Assembly: GCF_003265705.1 (NCBI RefSeq)
Contig: NW_020312894.1
Span: forward strand, 674,727-738,726
Length of the DNA: 64,000 nt
DNA from: Callorhinus ursinus
Lineage: Eukaryota; Chordata; Mammalia; Carnivora; Otariidae
Direction of reading: 5' to 3'
Made by a program: the position numbers and the translations under genes. Under the pieces are notes generated by a model that was not told the DNA's origin, ran no database searches, and saw nothing but the letters and a program-made list of their open reading frames with translations. Shown here piece by piece: positions 35,375-47,997 of the stretch (positions are counted from its first letter, which is position 1; each line of letters begins with the position of its first letter).

Positions 35375-35666
35375 AAAGCGAATAACAAAAAGCTGTTACA
35401 TTTTTCATTTTCAATCAAGCTGCACTCATAAACATCTTTATTCAGTTTTCACTTTGGGTGGGGAGGTCATTTAAATTTTAATTTTAATGACTCAGAAATA
35501 GGAGGGCTGTTACTCTTGCCCACTTTTTTTTCTTGGAAGAGATCGGAAGCTCCTTGCCAAAAGAGAAGTAAGTCACTAGCTTAATAAATAGTGAAACAGA
35601 AGGCAAACTACTAATGTTTAATTTTTCATACCTCCATGAATATTTCAGCAAATAATAGAAGGCTCC
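35375..35666 (+). repeat. 292-bp AT-rich element, duplicate copy 2
   Basis: Direct duplicate of 34819-35110 at about 98.6% identity. The sequence diverges completely on both sides (upstream AACTTGACACTCAT here, LTR-like sequence in copy 1; downstream TTATATTGC here, ACGTTCCATC in copy 1). The duplication boundaries are therefore sharp. Confidence 0.95.
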
Positions 35667-36084
35667 TTATATTGCAATAACAAGGCCTCCAGGGGGTTAG
35701 GGGCCAGGGGGCAGGGGGGCCAGGCCTCCTTCTTCCCTCTCTTGATGTCATTTCTTTAAAATTAAGGGAGGAGTTAGTTTCATTTTCCAGTTCATTGAAG
35801 AAAGATATTTATATTCAAGATGGCACCTTCAAGGCATCTATCCACACACCTCCCTGCACGGCGGTGGCCTGCTTCCGCTCCCAGAAGATGCTTGTCAATC
35901 AAGCCGGATTCTGCTCTGGTTGCCGTTCATGTTGGCGACGCGTAAGCACCCGCTTCCTCACGTCCGCCTGGTGCTGGGCTGACAGCTCAGTGATGGCAGC
36001 AGCCACGTGGGAGTGGGAGCCGTCATTCGTGGTGAGGGAGACCGGCGGGGACAGGGCTGGCCTGCTTGGGACACACACGTGGGA
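35667..36084. other. Intergenic sequence, nothing recognised
   Basis: Unique sequence between the duplicated element and the tandem array. Confidence 0.5.
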
Positions 36085-36390
36085 AGTCCGTCACAGACGC
36101 ACATGCGTGTTCACACTCACGCGCACACACCCACAGAGCCTCACAGATGCACACTCACGTGCACACACCCACAGAGCCTCACAGACGCACACTCACAGAG
36201 CCTCACAGACGCACACGCGTGTTCACACTCACGCGCACACACCCACAGAGCCTCACAGACGCACACTCACNNNNNNNNNNGACGCACACTCACGCGCACA
36301 CACCCACAGAGCCTCACAGACGCACACGCACGCGCACACTCACACACCCACACGCACAGGTGCACATGTGTGGTCACACACACACAGCCC
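36085..36390. repeat. Minisatellite with 38-bp CA-rich unit
   Basis: The basic unit is CAGAGCCTCACAGACGCACA followed by CTCACGCGCACACACCCA (38 bp). Longer variants carry an extra CGCGTGTTCACA segment, and a short variant lacks the CGCGCACAC part. About six units are visible around a 10-N gap. The array grades into plain CA-rich sequence to 36390. His/Thr/Arg-rich open frames across it are artefacts of the repeat. Confidence 0.92.
36271..36280. other. Assembly gap (10 N) inside the minisatellite
   Basis: GACGCACACTCAC stands on both sides of the N's, so the true array length is not resolved. Confidence 0.97.
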
Positions 36391-39300
36391 ACCACCCTCA
36401 GAAGCCAGCTGGCTTCACCCAGGGGCCCCCAGGGCACAGGCTGACTGCTGGAGGGTTCAGTCTGCACAGAAATTTCGACATTTCCAGCTTGTCTTTGTGC
36501 AACCTCAGCCCCTCAGCCTTGCTTCAGGCTTTAGGAACATAATTGAAGCCAACCTCCATCACACCATTTCCAAGTTTTCCAGGACTTTTTCTGACACCAT
36601 CAACTAGTGCCAGTCTCCTTTCTACTCTCACAGCTTAAGTGTGAGGCCCTCTCGGAGTCAGGAGCAGGCTTGTCCCCTGGGCAGGTGCTGAGCCTGGCGT
36701 CTGTCAGTTGGGGACACAGAAATGTCTCTCAGACCCCGTCACCCTCCCGCGTAGCTGCGGCCTGATCAGGACAGTCTGGGCTCACACCCGGTCCTTCCCC
36801 TCAGGGGATGAGCTGTGGCGTCCCTGCGAGGGGTGGCTAGGCACTGGGACCTCGGCACTCACCCACAGCGTGGCTTCACACTTGCAGGGGGCCTCGCTCC
36901 TGGCAGTGTGAAGGGGGAGCTACGTCGGGACAAGGCTGCCGACACAAGCCAGGCTGTCAGGTGGTGGCCGGTCCAGGCTGTGGGTGTGGGCCGCTGAGTT
37001 CCTCACCTCTCCGTGTTCTGCCCACGCCCCCGTTCATCTACCTGCTCAACAGCCTGGCCAGGTGTGTGGGATACGTGACCTGGTGGGTCAGACGCAGACG
37101 CTGGGGTTGAGGTCAGCGCCAAGGCCAGTGTGCATCCCCAGGAGGGCGCTTGGCTGTGTGGTGGGCTGGCCTGGCCGCAGGCCTGATGCAAGGATCCAAG
37201 GGCATGTGCGCTGGGGAAGGGACTCAGGAGCATGATGGGGCAGGGAAGGAGGTGGAGGGAGGTAGTAGGCAGTGTAGACATGGACTCCTGCTCTGGTCCC
37301 GGGGCCAAGTCCTGCTGGGACCCAGAAGACATGGAGAAGCCTCGGGTTCCACCAGCCGGGGCAAGGGGCTCCCAGCAGCCCAACCTCTGGGCGGGGAGGC
37401 CAACTGCACCTTTGCATATGAACTACAAAGAGCCACCCTCCCAGGATAACTACAAAACATCACCCCTTGGCTGATGGGCCACAGAAGGTACTGACCCTCT
37501 GTGCTGGGGAGACAGTCCACCCTGACCCCCAGCGGGCCAGGGGGGAGGATGGGCTCCTTCTCCCAGGCCAGCCAGGTCCTCTCCACCGGAGGGGCCTTGG
37601 CCATGTTGCCACTGCTCCTGGTGCCTCTTGTCTTGGGGTTCAGCACCCCGAGAACAGGGTCTGACCCTGATCACATAGATTACAGCCGCCCTTCTGCAGA
37701 AAACAAGACATGCCTGTAGGAAGTTTTCAGTCAGGGCCTCTGTCCACAGGGCCACTTGAGAAATGCCAGGTGCCCCTGACCTAAGGGGACATTTGTAAGG
37801 AAAATCATAAGGTGACAATTGAGATCAGTCTGCTCCTTTTGCGAGGGGTCCTGGGGCCTCGATAACAGGCTCCTTGCCGTAGGCTTGACTGACCTGAGCA
37901 CCACCCCTGGGACAGGAGTGCCGGGGACACCACCTTCGGAACCCCAGGTTTGAATGGCTTTCTAGTGCAGACCCCTGTGGGGCCCAGCCCAGACCTGTCA
38001 CTCCAGCAACCACCCCGGTCCGGGCTGACAGGGGCTGCCTGGACCTCTGAGGGGGACTGGAGTTGGGGGCACAGGGAGGAGCCGACTCTCCAAGGCTGTG
38101 GTGGCCTGGGCTGGCTACGTGCCTCAGGGTCCAGTGGGGAGCTGTTGTCACAGTGGCCAGGCCACCACAGAGCCCAGGGACAGGCCGTAGAGGTAGAGTC
38201 GCAGGCGGGGACAACCTCGACTTGAGGGGAGCAGAGAGCCCCATGAGTTTGCCGGGGAACCCACGTGGCTGCAAACTCCAAGCATTCCTGAGCACGGTGG
38301 GGCAGCCTCAGGACCCCTGGAAGCAGGTGAGAGCCTGGGGCAGGAGAGGGGTCCAAGGCCCCTTCCTCATTTTACACCCCAAATGCTGAGAGGAGACACA
38401 GAAATCCATGGAGGCAGCAGCTCACCCTCAGGGCGAGTGACCCCCTCCCAGAGGCTGGGGGTGTCGGGGCTGGAGCAGGACTGCGGCCTCATTGGTGGAA
38501 GCCCCTCCAGGACCCAGTTTCCTCGCTGTGAGTGAAGCCCAACCTGGTCTGTCCGGCGACAGTGAGGGGCCTGGTCACTGGTCTGGGGGCATCGGACGCT
38601 TTCACCACAGCCGGACCCTTCCCAGCCTGATTTCCCGGTTGGGACCCTCGTGAACCTTCACTGATCTGCTCACAGATGGCTGCCTGTCTGTGATTCTGGG
38701 GAAACCTTGTCTGCTGCCGCTGTCCCAGCCTCGGGACACTCAGGGCCACTTGGACGTCGCCAGCACGCTGGGCTTCCTGCCCGAGGCTGAGGAGGCTCTC
38801 TCGCTGTCCCGCCCTCCAGGTGTGGGGTTGGGGGGGGCTGGCGTTAGCTAGCTTGTCCCTCTGCTCCCTTTTGATGCCCCCCCGCCTCCTTGTGCGGGTC
38901 CGCCTGCACCTCCCAACCCCCCAACAATGCCCGCCCTGGCAACTGCCACCTGGGGCGCCCCAGCCCTGTCCACCAGCCGGGGAGGCAGCACTGCCCCAAG
39001 AACAGACAGGACCCCCGGGTGCTCCTGAGTCCTGGAGGGGCACTCTGTCCTCACACGGCTCGCCTGCAGGCCCCGGGGGGCTCCACGGAGTGCGCCTCGA
39101 GGCCGGCGTTCCAGGTCCTCAGGGAGCAGCAGGAAGCCCGTCCTCTGGTGAGGGTGCGTGGTGCCCCCAGGCCGCGGTCCTGGAGGGCGGGCCACCAGTG
39201 TCCTCACCGTGGGAGGACGGTGGGCTCATGGCTCACATTCCCGTGGGTTCCCAACTTCGGTGAGTGGAATTGTGCAATTTCTTATTTTATCAAATCGCTG

Positions 39301-39650
39301 AGCGTCTGTCTGGGCCGACTTAGCAGCTGCCGGCCGGGTCTCAGCGCAGGGAGAGTAGGAAACGCCCGCGAGCGGCGCAGCCAGCAGGAGGGAGACGGGA
39401 CAGCTAAAAATACGCAGCCCGTGCCTCCATGGAGGCTCTTCCTCCCCAGACGCAGGAAGGGCTGGTGTCCACGGACAAGGGCGCTCAACACCATGGAGAA
39501 GCCGAGCAGGCGTCCTTTGTAGCTGGACCTCGCTATCTGAGCCCAGGAACCAAATCCCAAGGTTTGGGCACCAAAATATCCTAAAGCCACCCGAACACTC
39601 CCTACCCAGCACAGATTTCCTCGCCGGCTTCCATGCGGCCCCCACACATG
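36391..39650. other. Intergenic GC-rich sequence, nothing recognised
   Basis: Unique GC-rich sequence. Open frames up to 210 codons on both strands overlap and resemble no family I know. No promoter or RNA gene is supported. Confidence 0.5.
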
Positions 39651-39654
39651 GGCA

Positions 39655-39790
39655 GGGTTCCCAATTCACAGATGGAGAACCTCGGGCTTGTGGTTGAGTG
39701 AGTCGCCTGCAGCTGCCCAAGGAGGCATGAGCGGTGTGGCGCCTGAGCCCGCTCGGTCCGGTTCCAGAGCCCGAGCCTGTGCCACCAACC
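39655..39790 (-). mobile_element. MIR-like SINE fragment
   Basis: AATTCACAGATGGAGAACCT, then GAGTCGCCTGCAGCTGCCC, then CGGTTCCAGAGCCCGAGCC follow the complement of MIR (degraded polyadenylation-side core, then the region before the tRNA head). More diverged than the copy at 9.4 kb. Confidence 0.55.
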
Positions 39791-40374
39791 CCCAGCGACC
39801 CCCAGGGCCCCCAGGCTCATGGTACGTAGGAGCTGGGCCGTCTGTGGACCGAATGAATGGAGCCCGGCCTCCTGGGATGGTAGGAAGTGGCCAGGCCCCC
39901 GACGGCACTGGGCAGAAAGGACAATGCCCAGAGAGGTCCTCCCGGCAGCGTCAGTGCGGCTCCTCGTAGCTCCTTCCCCTCAGTCCCCAGGCCACAGCCA
40001 CAGTACCTTCCCATAGTGCATTCCAGGCCCTACGACAGACCTCGAGGAGCTCGGGCAGCAGAAGTAGGTGCTGCCTGTCCCTGTCTGCACAGGAACGGGG
40101 CCGCTCGGAGGACTCAGTGAGATGTTACAGAGGCCATCCCTCTGGAAGCAGGGAACGTGGCTTTCATGCAAACAGGAGCCCTCTGCACCATGGATGGAGG
40201 CCACGGACTCTCAAACAGCTGTGCTGTGACTGGCCACTCTGGACACGGAGGTTGGGGGTGGGAGCAGAAGGAGGGACCAAGGAGGGGCCGTGGGCAGTAA
40301 GCCAGGTGAGAGAGAGCGGCAGACCCCTGGAGGATCCAGGCACACGCCCCTGCCTTCCTGAAATAAAAGTCACT
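39791..40374. other. Intergenic sequence, nothing recognised
   Basis: Unique sequence. GGACTCAGTGAGATGTTACA near 40112 has a faint MIR resemblance that I do not call. Confidence 0.45.
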
Positions 40375-42350
40375 TTACTTGCTTTTTCCCCCTCTTTATG
40401 CCTCTGATTCCTTTATTTTACCAAATTGCACCAAGGTAATCTTAAACATCTTTGTCTTGTTTCTGACTTAATAAGAGTAATGATAATATTTCCTTAGGAT
40501 GTTGGAAAATGCTCATTTCTTCCTAATTAATTTAGAGCTTTTAATCAAGAATAGATGCCGGATTTTATCAAATGCCTTTTAGGCACTTATGGAAATAATC
40601 ATGTCAAGAATAAATGTCCGCGTACCTTTGAATTCCCAGGATGAGCCCACCCGGCCATCCTGTTTTTTGTGCTGTTAGATTCTGCTGGCTAATACTTTAT
40701 TTACTGAAGAGTTTTACATTGATATTCACAAGCAAGACTGGTTTGTAGCTTTCAGTTTTGTGCTACGTTGTCAAAATTAAATATCGATGTTGTTCTGTCT
40801 TCACAGACATAATTTGGAAGATTTCCTTCTTCTTCTGCGCTCTGGTACTGTTTATATAGCATTAATTTTTAATTCTGTTTAAAAGAATTAATATCTTTGT
40901 AATGTTGAGTCTCTGTATCCGAGCACACCCAAGTCCCTTGTCCTTTCTCCAGTCTCCTGCGAAGAGCTACGGAGTCAGCTTTCTGCCAAGAATCTGTGGC
41001 CTGTCCCCTGTGGCGTCGGGTCTGCGTTCGGCTCTGTGCCCTCCATGGTAACGGGTCCACGGAGAGGGTTCTCTCTTCTGGATGCTGTCTTCCTTCCCAT
41101 CTTCCTAGAAAAGACCATAAAAACAAGGTATTTTCCTACGAGTTTTGAGTTTAAATCTCTATGCGATTCCTTCTTTATCATTTATTATTCCGTATATTTG
41201 TACTTTTTCCATTTTTCTCAGCTAGTGAAAGACTAACTTGGAGCTGGATTTATTTAGCCAAGCTCTGGTCCTTCTGCTTTCTCCTCTTTCCTATTATTAT
41301 CACTTTACTTCCTTCTTTGTGCTTCTATGTTAATGTTATTCCTTCTAAAACTTGAGTTGGGTGGTTGATACTCTGTGTGGTTCATAATCTTAAATATTCA
41401 TTCTTCCTCAGAGGACTGCCTTTGGCAGTAAGGTGTATGCTTCCCCTCTGGTTCTTTCTGAGATGGTCTATTTAATAAATTTGTTTTCATTTCTCCTTGA
41501 ATCTCAGAGCTGGTTAAGGCACAGGTGTTTTTATTCGGTTAGGAGGGCTGTTTGCAGTTGTATTTTAATGTCTAATTTTGTTGTCACGATCAGACAATGT
41601 TCTCCACACTGTTTCTACTTTGGGGACTATTTAAGGGTTTTTTGGGAACCTCATTTGGGATCAATAATGGAACATTCTGTGGGAAACAAAAGTTTTGTTC
41701 TCTACGTTCAGCATAAGATACAGATCTCAACCGGACATCTCTAACGGAGGCATAAAATTTTACACCTGTCTTCTTGGCCCGTGTAGGTAAGACAGAATTA
41801 AGGTTTCTTGTTTTGAATATTTTCCTACTGTTTTTGCTGATGCTTTCTTAATTTGATTTTAACCTCGCCCGATAGCAGGACCCTCCCTGTCTCTCCCTGC
41901 CACCTGTTCCCGTCTGTCTGACCTCTGGCCCACTTGGGTGTTGGCAGGTCTCTTTTAACAGCAGGTAACTAGTTTGCTTTGTGTTCCAATTTGAGTCTTT
42001 TTCATTCAACAGGTGTGTTTCAGGCCCATAACATTTATGGATATGACTTTGGTCTTATTATGTTTTAAGTTTCTATATTTATTTGTTTTATTTATATTTT
42101 ATGTTTATTCATACCTTTGAATTTTTATGTGACGCTTTCTGTCTTTATTGTTTTTTATCTTTTTCTTTCCCCCAAATGATCTGTGCTTCCCGTGCTCGGG
42201 TTTGTGTGGCTCGCCGTGGAGGCCTCGCCTTTGTGGTGAGCCTTCTCCCACAGCCACGCTGGTGTCCTGGGGCGCCCCTGCTTTGTCATCCCTGCCTTGC
42301 CTTTTTTCTTGACTTTCCCCCCCTCAATACATTTTTTTCTAGTAAAATCC
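40375..42350 (-). mobile_element. LINE-1 fragments, antisense
   Basis: A long AT-rich block reads as the complement of L1 ORF2 and its upstream part. Examples are TTTATCAAATGCCTTTTAGG at 40564, the segment with GAGCCCACCCGGCCATCCTG at 40643, TTTACATTGATATTCACAAG, and the later TAATTTTGTTGTCACGATCA region at 41573. It has many stops and indels. It may comprise more than one insertion (L1 and the related HAL1 type); exact splitting needs a repeat library. Confidence 0.75.
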
Positions 42351-44640
42351 TTTAAGTTTCTGGGGTGGGGGTGAGCCACCAGAAGAAATGTCTGAGGTTC
42401 TGCTGACAGGAGCAGGGGAGCGGTCAGCGTGCGTGCCCAGCACCCTCGGAGCGGGCCCAGAACTGGCGGACCCTCCCGCCCAGTCACTGGGGAAGGACGC
42501 CAGTGCCCATGGCTCTGGGACTGTGGCCGTGGGGGCTGCTCGCTCTCCTACTCCAGGACACATGGCTCAGTCCCTGCCCTTCATGGAGCCGGTCAGGAGG
42601 GACCTATCCCTGAGCAGCTCTGTCATCCCACCCACCCCGGTCCACACTGGTGGGGGCTGCTCCCCAGCCCCCCAGAACTTTCCGGAGCATCTGAAATCCC
42701 CTCTCCTGGGGCAAGGCTGTTGGAGCAGCAGGGCCCCTCCTTCCTGGGCCTTCATCCTGCGAGACTCTCCTGTGCAGCCAGCCTGGTTAGACAGGAATAG
42801 GCACCACCCACTGACTCTTGTGGCGAGGTCCACAACCCCTCTACTGAATGAGCCCGCCCCTCTGCCTGGCAGCTGCCGACGGCCTGGCACAGAAGGACCC
42901 CCGGCTGCCCCTGCCCGGCCTCCAGACACCCCGGGCCACAGCCCCTGTGTGCCCGCCCTCCTGGGCCGGCCTGTCCCATATGGTCCCCCTTCCCTGAGGG
43001 TGCCGGGCCACCTGCCTGCCTGGCTGGACCCCAAGACCCAGAGCACAGGGCAGCCGCCCAACTGAGAGCAGAGAGCCCTGAGCACAGAGACCTGAACACA
43101 TAAGTAACTATTTGGGGTCTCCTAAAACTGGCAGTGGCTGGAAGACACCAATTGTACTGTTTGAGGCCAGTCCTGGGAGCTCCTGAGCCTGGGGAGGAGG
43201 CGGGGGTATCCCAGGGGCATCTGCCCAGCCCAGCCAGCAGGGAGATGTCACAGCATCTGGGCCTTGCTCAGCCTCGGTGGTCAGAACCCACACCCCGAGG
43301 CCCGGCCTGCGTCTGCCCTGCGCACAGGGGCCCTGCTCCCCTCCCTTCATCCCTGCGGCCCTGGTGCTTCTGCATGAGGACCAGCGCACAGCGAAGGTGC
43401 CAGAGTGTGGGCTCCACCCTGCTCCCATATCCAGGGCTCTGCTTATCCCCGGGGGTCCCGAGTCTGGGCCTGTGAGGACCAGGGTCCCATCCTGCCGGGC
43501 CTACCAGAAGCATCTCACTTCTTCCCGGACATTTCTGCCTAAAGAGCCGGCTGTGACCCGGAGCCCACTCTCCCCGAGGCGCTGGGGACGTGCTGAGCCC
43601 CCGATACAGAGTGTGCCTGCAGATCTCTCCTGTTTGCAGGACATTTTTCCCGGACCACGTTTCAGACAGGCTGCTTCCTCCACCAAATCCTGCTTGGGAG
43701 AGTGAGGGGAGAGCTGCAGGTCTAGAAGGTTCCCCTTGCCTTGTGCTTTGCACACAATGAAAACCCCTCTGAGAATCCTTTCCCTGAGCCTGCCTCTTTC
43801 TCATCCTCAGACCAGGGCCAGAGGGAAAACCCACCAGGTCCCCGTGGGTGGGGGAGGGGGAGTGAGGCCCCTCCCACACTGGGGTGGGTCGGGTGAGAGT
43901 ACCCCCCCCACCCAGGCACCATCCTGCAAGGTTCTGCACAAACAAGACAACAGGCCCAAAATGGAATCGCTCTCCCCAAGCCCCAGGTCTCCAACCCAAA
44001 CCCAGAAATGGATCCTTAAAGCAGTGAGGCGGGAACGCGTGGTCAGCCCTGGGTAGGTCATCTGCCTGACAGGCCCCTGCTGTCCCCTGAGGAAAGGTCA
44101 CCCTGCAATGACCCACCCGCGTTTTGCTGCGGGAACTTCCTCGTCCCGCTCCCTTCTGCCTGTAATTCCTGTCTGCCGGATGGGATGCTGCCTGATTCTT
44201 GAATCATTGAACAAAGCTAGTAAGATCCTTAAAATTTACTTGGTTGAATTTTGTTTTTTAGCAGTTCCAGAAGAAGTTGCCATTTTCGATCTAGGGTCAG
44301 TGGTTCCATGGGTCCCTGTTCTCATCCCCCATGATGCCTGGGGCAGGAGGGAGGTGTGCGGGGTGGTCTGCATCAAATAGGCACAGACGTGGTATCTGCC
44401 TCAGTCCCGGCGCCAGAGACAAAGGGCACGTCCCCATTTTGGGTACAGGGGAGTGTAAGGGGGGCTGGGGTCCCCTGAGGTGGATGATGCAAGTGCCTGC
44501 TGGAGGCTCTGAAGCTCTGGGCTCACAGGCAGATTACCCACGTGGTTGAAAACTTGAAAAAAGTGCAAATTTGTAGGAACAGCCGTGCGGAGAAACCACA
44601 GAGAAACTCAAGATGAACTGCAGAGTGGGTATCGGGAACA
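42351..44640. other. Intergenic GC-rich sequence, nothing recognised
   Basis: Unique GC-rich sequence. Overlapping frames up to 282 codons (-, 44116-43268) and 225 codons (+, 42388-43065) lack any motif I recognise and cover each other on opposite strands, which argues for compositional chance. Confidence 0.5.
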
Positions 44641-44644
44641 AGGC

Positions 44645-44695
44645 CCGAGGCTTCCCCGAGGCTTCCCCGCTGCAGCCCCGCTGCAGCCCCACAGA
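44645..44695. repeat. Short tandem repeats
   Basis: CGAGGCTTCCC is repeated twice, followed immediately by CGCTGCAGCCC twice. A compact pair of 11-12 bp duplications. Confidence 0.8.
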
Positions 44696-44924
44696 CGCCA
44701 GCATCCCACAGCCCTGGCGGGGCCGCCCACGCCCGTCCAGGTACCGGCCTGCTCTATAAACCCAGGGGAAACTGACTGTGGACGACTGGTCCACGAAGCC
44801 CCAGGACTGGGGCGGGGGAGACATTCCCGCCGCACAGCGAGCGGAGGAAAGACCTGTCCCCAGGATGCACAGGAGTTCAGGAGCTCGGGAACTCCATCCA
44901 GAGAGGACAGACGGCTTGACTCAG

Positions 44925-45965
44925 TAAATGGGCACAAGGCCTGGCCAGGCACGTGGCGGTCCCACAAGCACATGAGCCATCAGTAAGGAAGTGCAAGCGG
45001 AAACCAGGGTGAGGTGCCACATCACACCCACGAGAACGGTGACAATGTGAAGGTGACGGCAAACCACACCAGATATCTGGGGCGGCTGGAACTGTCGTGC
45101 GTTGCTGGTGGACATGTAAAATGGTGCAGCCCTTTGAAAACCAATTTGCAGTTTTTATAAAGCAAGCATACACCCACCCTGTGTGTCAGCGTCTGCCCCA
45201 AAGAAGCGAAAGCAAGCTCCCCAAAACACATGGAGTTGACGGAAGCCTTGATCATCACAGCCCTCAGCAGGAGCGTGGATGCGCGTGTGAGGGAACAGAG
45301 CTCACGCTGGAGCAACATGGGCGCGGACCGCGCGAGTCCAGTTCTACACAGAGCGTTGTCTGTAAGTGGGGCACACGGTGACATCAATGTGATCTCAATG
45401 ACATGTCCTGGCTCTAGCTTGCTTTATTGTAGGAACGCGGCATACGATACACATCACATACGTGCAAACAACATATGAGTTCGTCCCGTGTTTGTCCGGG
45501 TAAGTCCGCCAGTCAGCAGTGGGCGATTAGTGGTTCAGCTCTGGGGGGTCAGAAGTGACACGCAGATTTTCAGCTGTGCGGGCGTCGGCGCCCCTTAGCC
45601 CCGCATCGTCCGGGGGTCAGCCATGCTGCTCCACATCTCAAGGAACACACAGCTGCGTGGACGAGGCTGGAGAACGCCGTGTTGAGTGAGAGAAAAAGCT
45701 GGACACCAGAGAACGTTTGGTCAGATCTCACGCCAAGTGGGACGCCAGGCCAACTGTGAGGTAAACAGGAGCAGACGTTGTCTGGGGCACGGGGAGTGGG
45801 CTGGGACGGTAGGGGCCTCCGTGGGGGGGGGGACCAAATGACCCGATCCTGATAGGAGTGTGGTTACGGGGCGAATGCATTTGTCAGAACTCTGAGAATG
45901 GGACGTTTAAGGCCTGTGCGTGTCATTGCAAGTGCATCATAGCACAATAAAGGTGGGGAGAGACG
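44925..45965 (+). mobile_element. LINE-1 3'-end fragments (sense)
   Basis: GTGAGGTGCCACATCACACC, then CTGGGGCGGCTGGAACTGTC, GGACATGTAAAATGGTGCAG and CCTTTGAAAACCAATTTGCA are the L1M 3' segment, here with strong CpG content. A second part at 45620-45960 (GTGTTGAGTGAGAGAAAAAG and following) continues the same family after an interval of other sequence. No reading frame survives. Confidence 0.75.
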
Positions 45966-46815
45966 GCTTGAGAGCCCAGTGTCAGACAAGGTGGGATTCG
46001 AGGCATAAGGCCCTAAACGGGACAGGGATGGGCACTTTACAATGACCATGGGGCAACCCACAGTGAAGACGGGATGGCCCTAAACGCCCATGCGCCAAAC
46101 CGTATTCATGGATCAAGGAGGCTGGACAGGAACCCGTCCACGGATAAAGGAAAGCAAAGCCGTGGCCCACTCAGCTGGTGCCCAGCACAGGCCTTGCAAG
46201 GGTCTGCGGGGCACTGTGGGAGCCGAGTGCATGTCTGGGCCTGGAGGGACGTCGGGGAGCCCCCAGAGCAGATGCAGCTGGGCTGGCAGCCCCACAGGAA
46301 GCAAGACCACCACCACACGACAAATACCCACCCTCTGAACACTCGACTTCTTTAGGAAACTGTTGCGCCAAAGAAGGGGTAGGAGCTCTCATTCCAGAAC
46401 ATCCAATAAACGATGACACAGAAAGCCCCACTGTTCGGAAACAGCCAGAATTCGGAAGTCAGCCAAGTAATGGCACGTGACTGTTAACATCCGCCACGCA
46501 GAGGGCAGAGCTCCCACCAGGACCCCCCTGGAACACCGTCCAACCCGAGGAGACGGAGGTCACCCTGTGGAAAGATGACCACGCATGGGGATTCCTCTTA
46601 GCCTGGAGAGAAGCCCTGTGGTCTCCGCCTCCGACGCTGTGCACCAGGGGCGCACCTGCCTCAGCAACCGCATCCCATCTTCGCCCACCCCCCGCAGACC
46701 TAACCGACTGTCACACTCCCCGTTTCCTTGCTAACGAGGTACAGGGAACGGGGCCACATACTTCCCCCATATTTGTGTAAGAAAACATGTTTCAACAATT
46801 TGAGAATTAAACCGT
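45966..46815. other. Intergenic sequence, nothing recognised
   Basis: Mixed unique sequence, possibly including a further degraded L1 piece near 46380-46490. No gene supported. Confidence 0.45.
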
Positions 46816-46932
46816 TTTTTAAAAAGAGATTTTATTTTTAAGTAATCTCTCCACCGAATGCGGGGCTTGAACCCACGATCCTGAGATCAAGAGTCACACA
46901 CTCCACCGATGGAGGCAGCCAAGCACCCCGTG
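46816..46932 (-). mobile_element. CAN-SINE fragment, antisense
   Basis: TTTTTTAAAAAGAGATTTTA then CGGGGCTTGAACCCACGATC, CTGAGATCAAGAGTCACACA, and a terminal AGGCAGCCAAGCACCCC are the complement of a carnivore SINE head with tRNA-derived A and B boxes. It lacks the CT-rich middle found in the other copies. Confidence 0.85.
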
Positions 46933-46954
46933 AATCAAGCTTTTACACTACATA

Positions 46955-47335
46955 CCAGAAATTACGGGGTCCACGGTGCTCAGATGAAACTCCATACCCC
47001 TGCTTACTTTATTAACTAACAAGAAAAGGTGAAAGTAATTAAATTAAGCATCCAACTCAAGAAGAACTAGAACATACAGCCAAGTTAAGTTACAAAAGGG
47101 GAGGGTAAGAATTAAAGAAAAAATTAGTCAAAAACGAATTCTAGGATCAATAAATAAACCCGAAACCTCATTCTTTCAAAAGAAAAGGGGGGGGACAATA
47201 AAGCAGAACCATTAGCTGGCCTAACCAAGAAAAAAAGACAGAGACACAAAATAAGGAAAAACAGTAGAAATAGCCCAAGACACAGAGAAGATGAGACAAC
47301 CACAGGTTCACACCTGTGCGTTCTCAAGTCTGGGC
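46955..47335 (+). mobile_element. LINE-1 ORF2 fragment (sense)
   Basis: A-rich sequence ending in CTGGCCTAACCAAGAAAAAA and AGACAGAGACACAAAATAAG, typical of L1 ORF2 sense strand. Degraded. Confidence 0.7.
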
Positions 47336-47395
47336 GACACGGATGCTGTTTCAGAAAAGTACAGACGGGCCCGGGCAGAACCAATGACCCTTGCT

Positions 47396-47465
47396 CACGC
47401 ACACACACATGCACACACATAGCCACATGCACACACACCCACATGCGTGCACACACACGCACCAA
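47396..47465. repeat. CA-rich microsatellite
   Basis: Interrupted CACACA/CATGCACA steps, about 70 bp. Confidence 0.88.
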
Positions 47466-47997
47466 CTCGCCTGCCCAAAACAAACAAAAGAACAGGTCCA
47501 GTTTCCCCAGCGCTGGTGAACTTGAAGGAACGTGTAACTACAATGTTATGAAAGCAGTCTGAGAGTAGAGACAAAGGACAAGCTTCCGAATTCTGTTTGA
47601 ATAGAAACCGTGGAACCACTTCCCGTGCTGGCATCGAGGCAGGGATTCTAAGTAACCTGTTAGCAGGACCAGAGCCTTCCCCTCGGCCTCAGGAGGCACC
47701 AGCCCTGCATCACCGCGCTCTCGGACTTCTGCCCCTGGGCCGCGAGACCAGGCACTCCTGTTGTCCGGGCCGCCGGCGGTGGTGGACCTGTTAGCGCAGC
47801 CTAAGCTGACGGAGATGGTGGGCCTGGGAAGCAGACACAGGCCATGGTCCCTGTGTGGAAAGAGGGTGACCGAAGTGCTGCTTTGAGGGACATGCAGGGG
47901 CTTCCCACTGCAGGTGCCACCCGGAGGCCAGCCAGGGAGGCGCGAGGAACCGTCAGGGGAAGGGCCGCCCACGCCGATGCCTTCCTGTGAGCACAGT
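47466..47997. other. Intergenic sequence, nothing recognised
   Basis: Unique sequence, no supported feature. Confidence 0.45.

Noticed and set aside
35795..36607. 270-codon open frame running through the 36-kb array
   Set aside because: It crosses the 10-N gap and consists largely of the CA-rich tandem repeat.
43268..44116. 282-codon minus-strand open frame
   Set aside because: GC-rich sequence with competing frames on both strands; no motif, start context or splice support.
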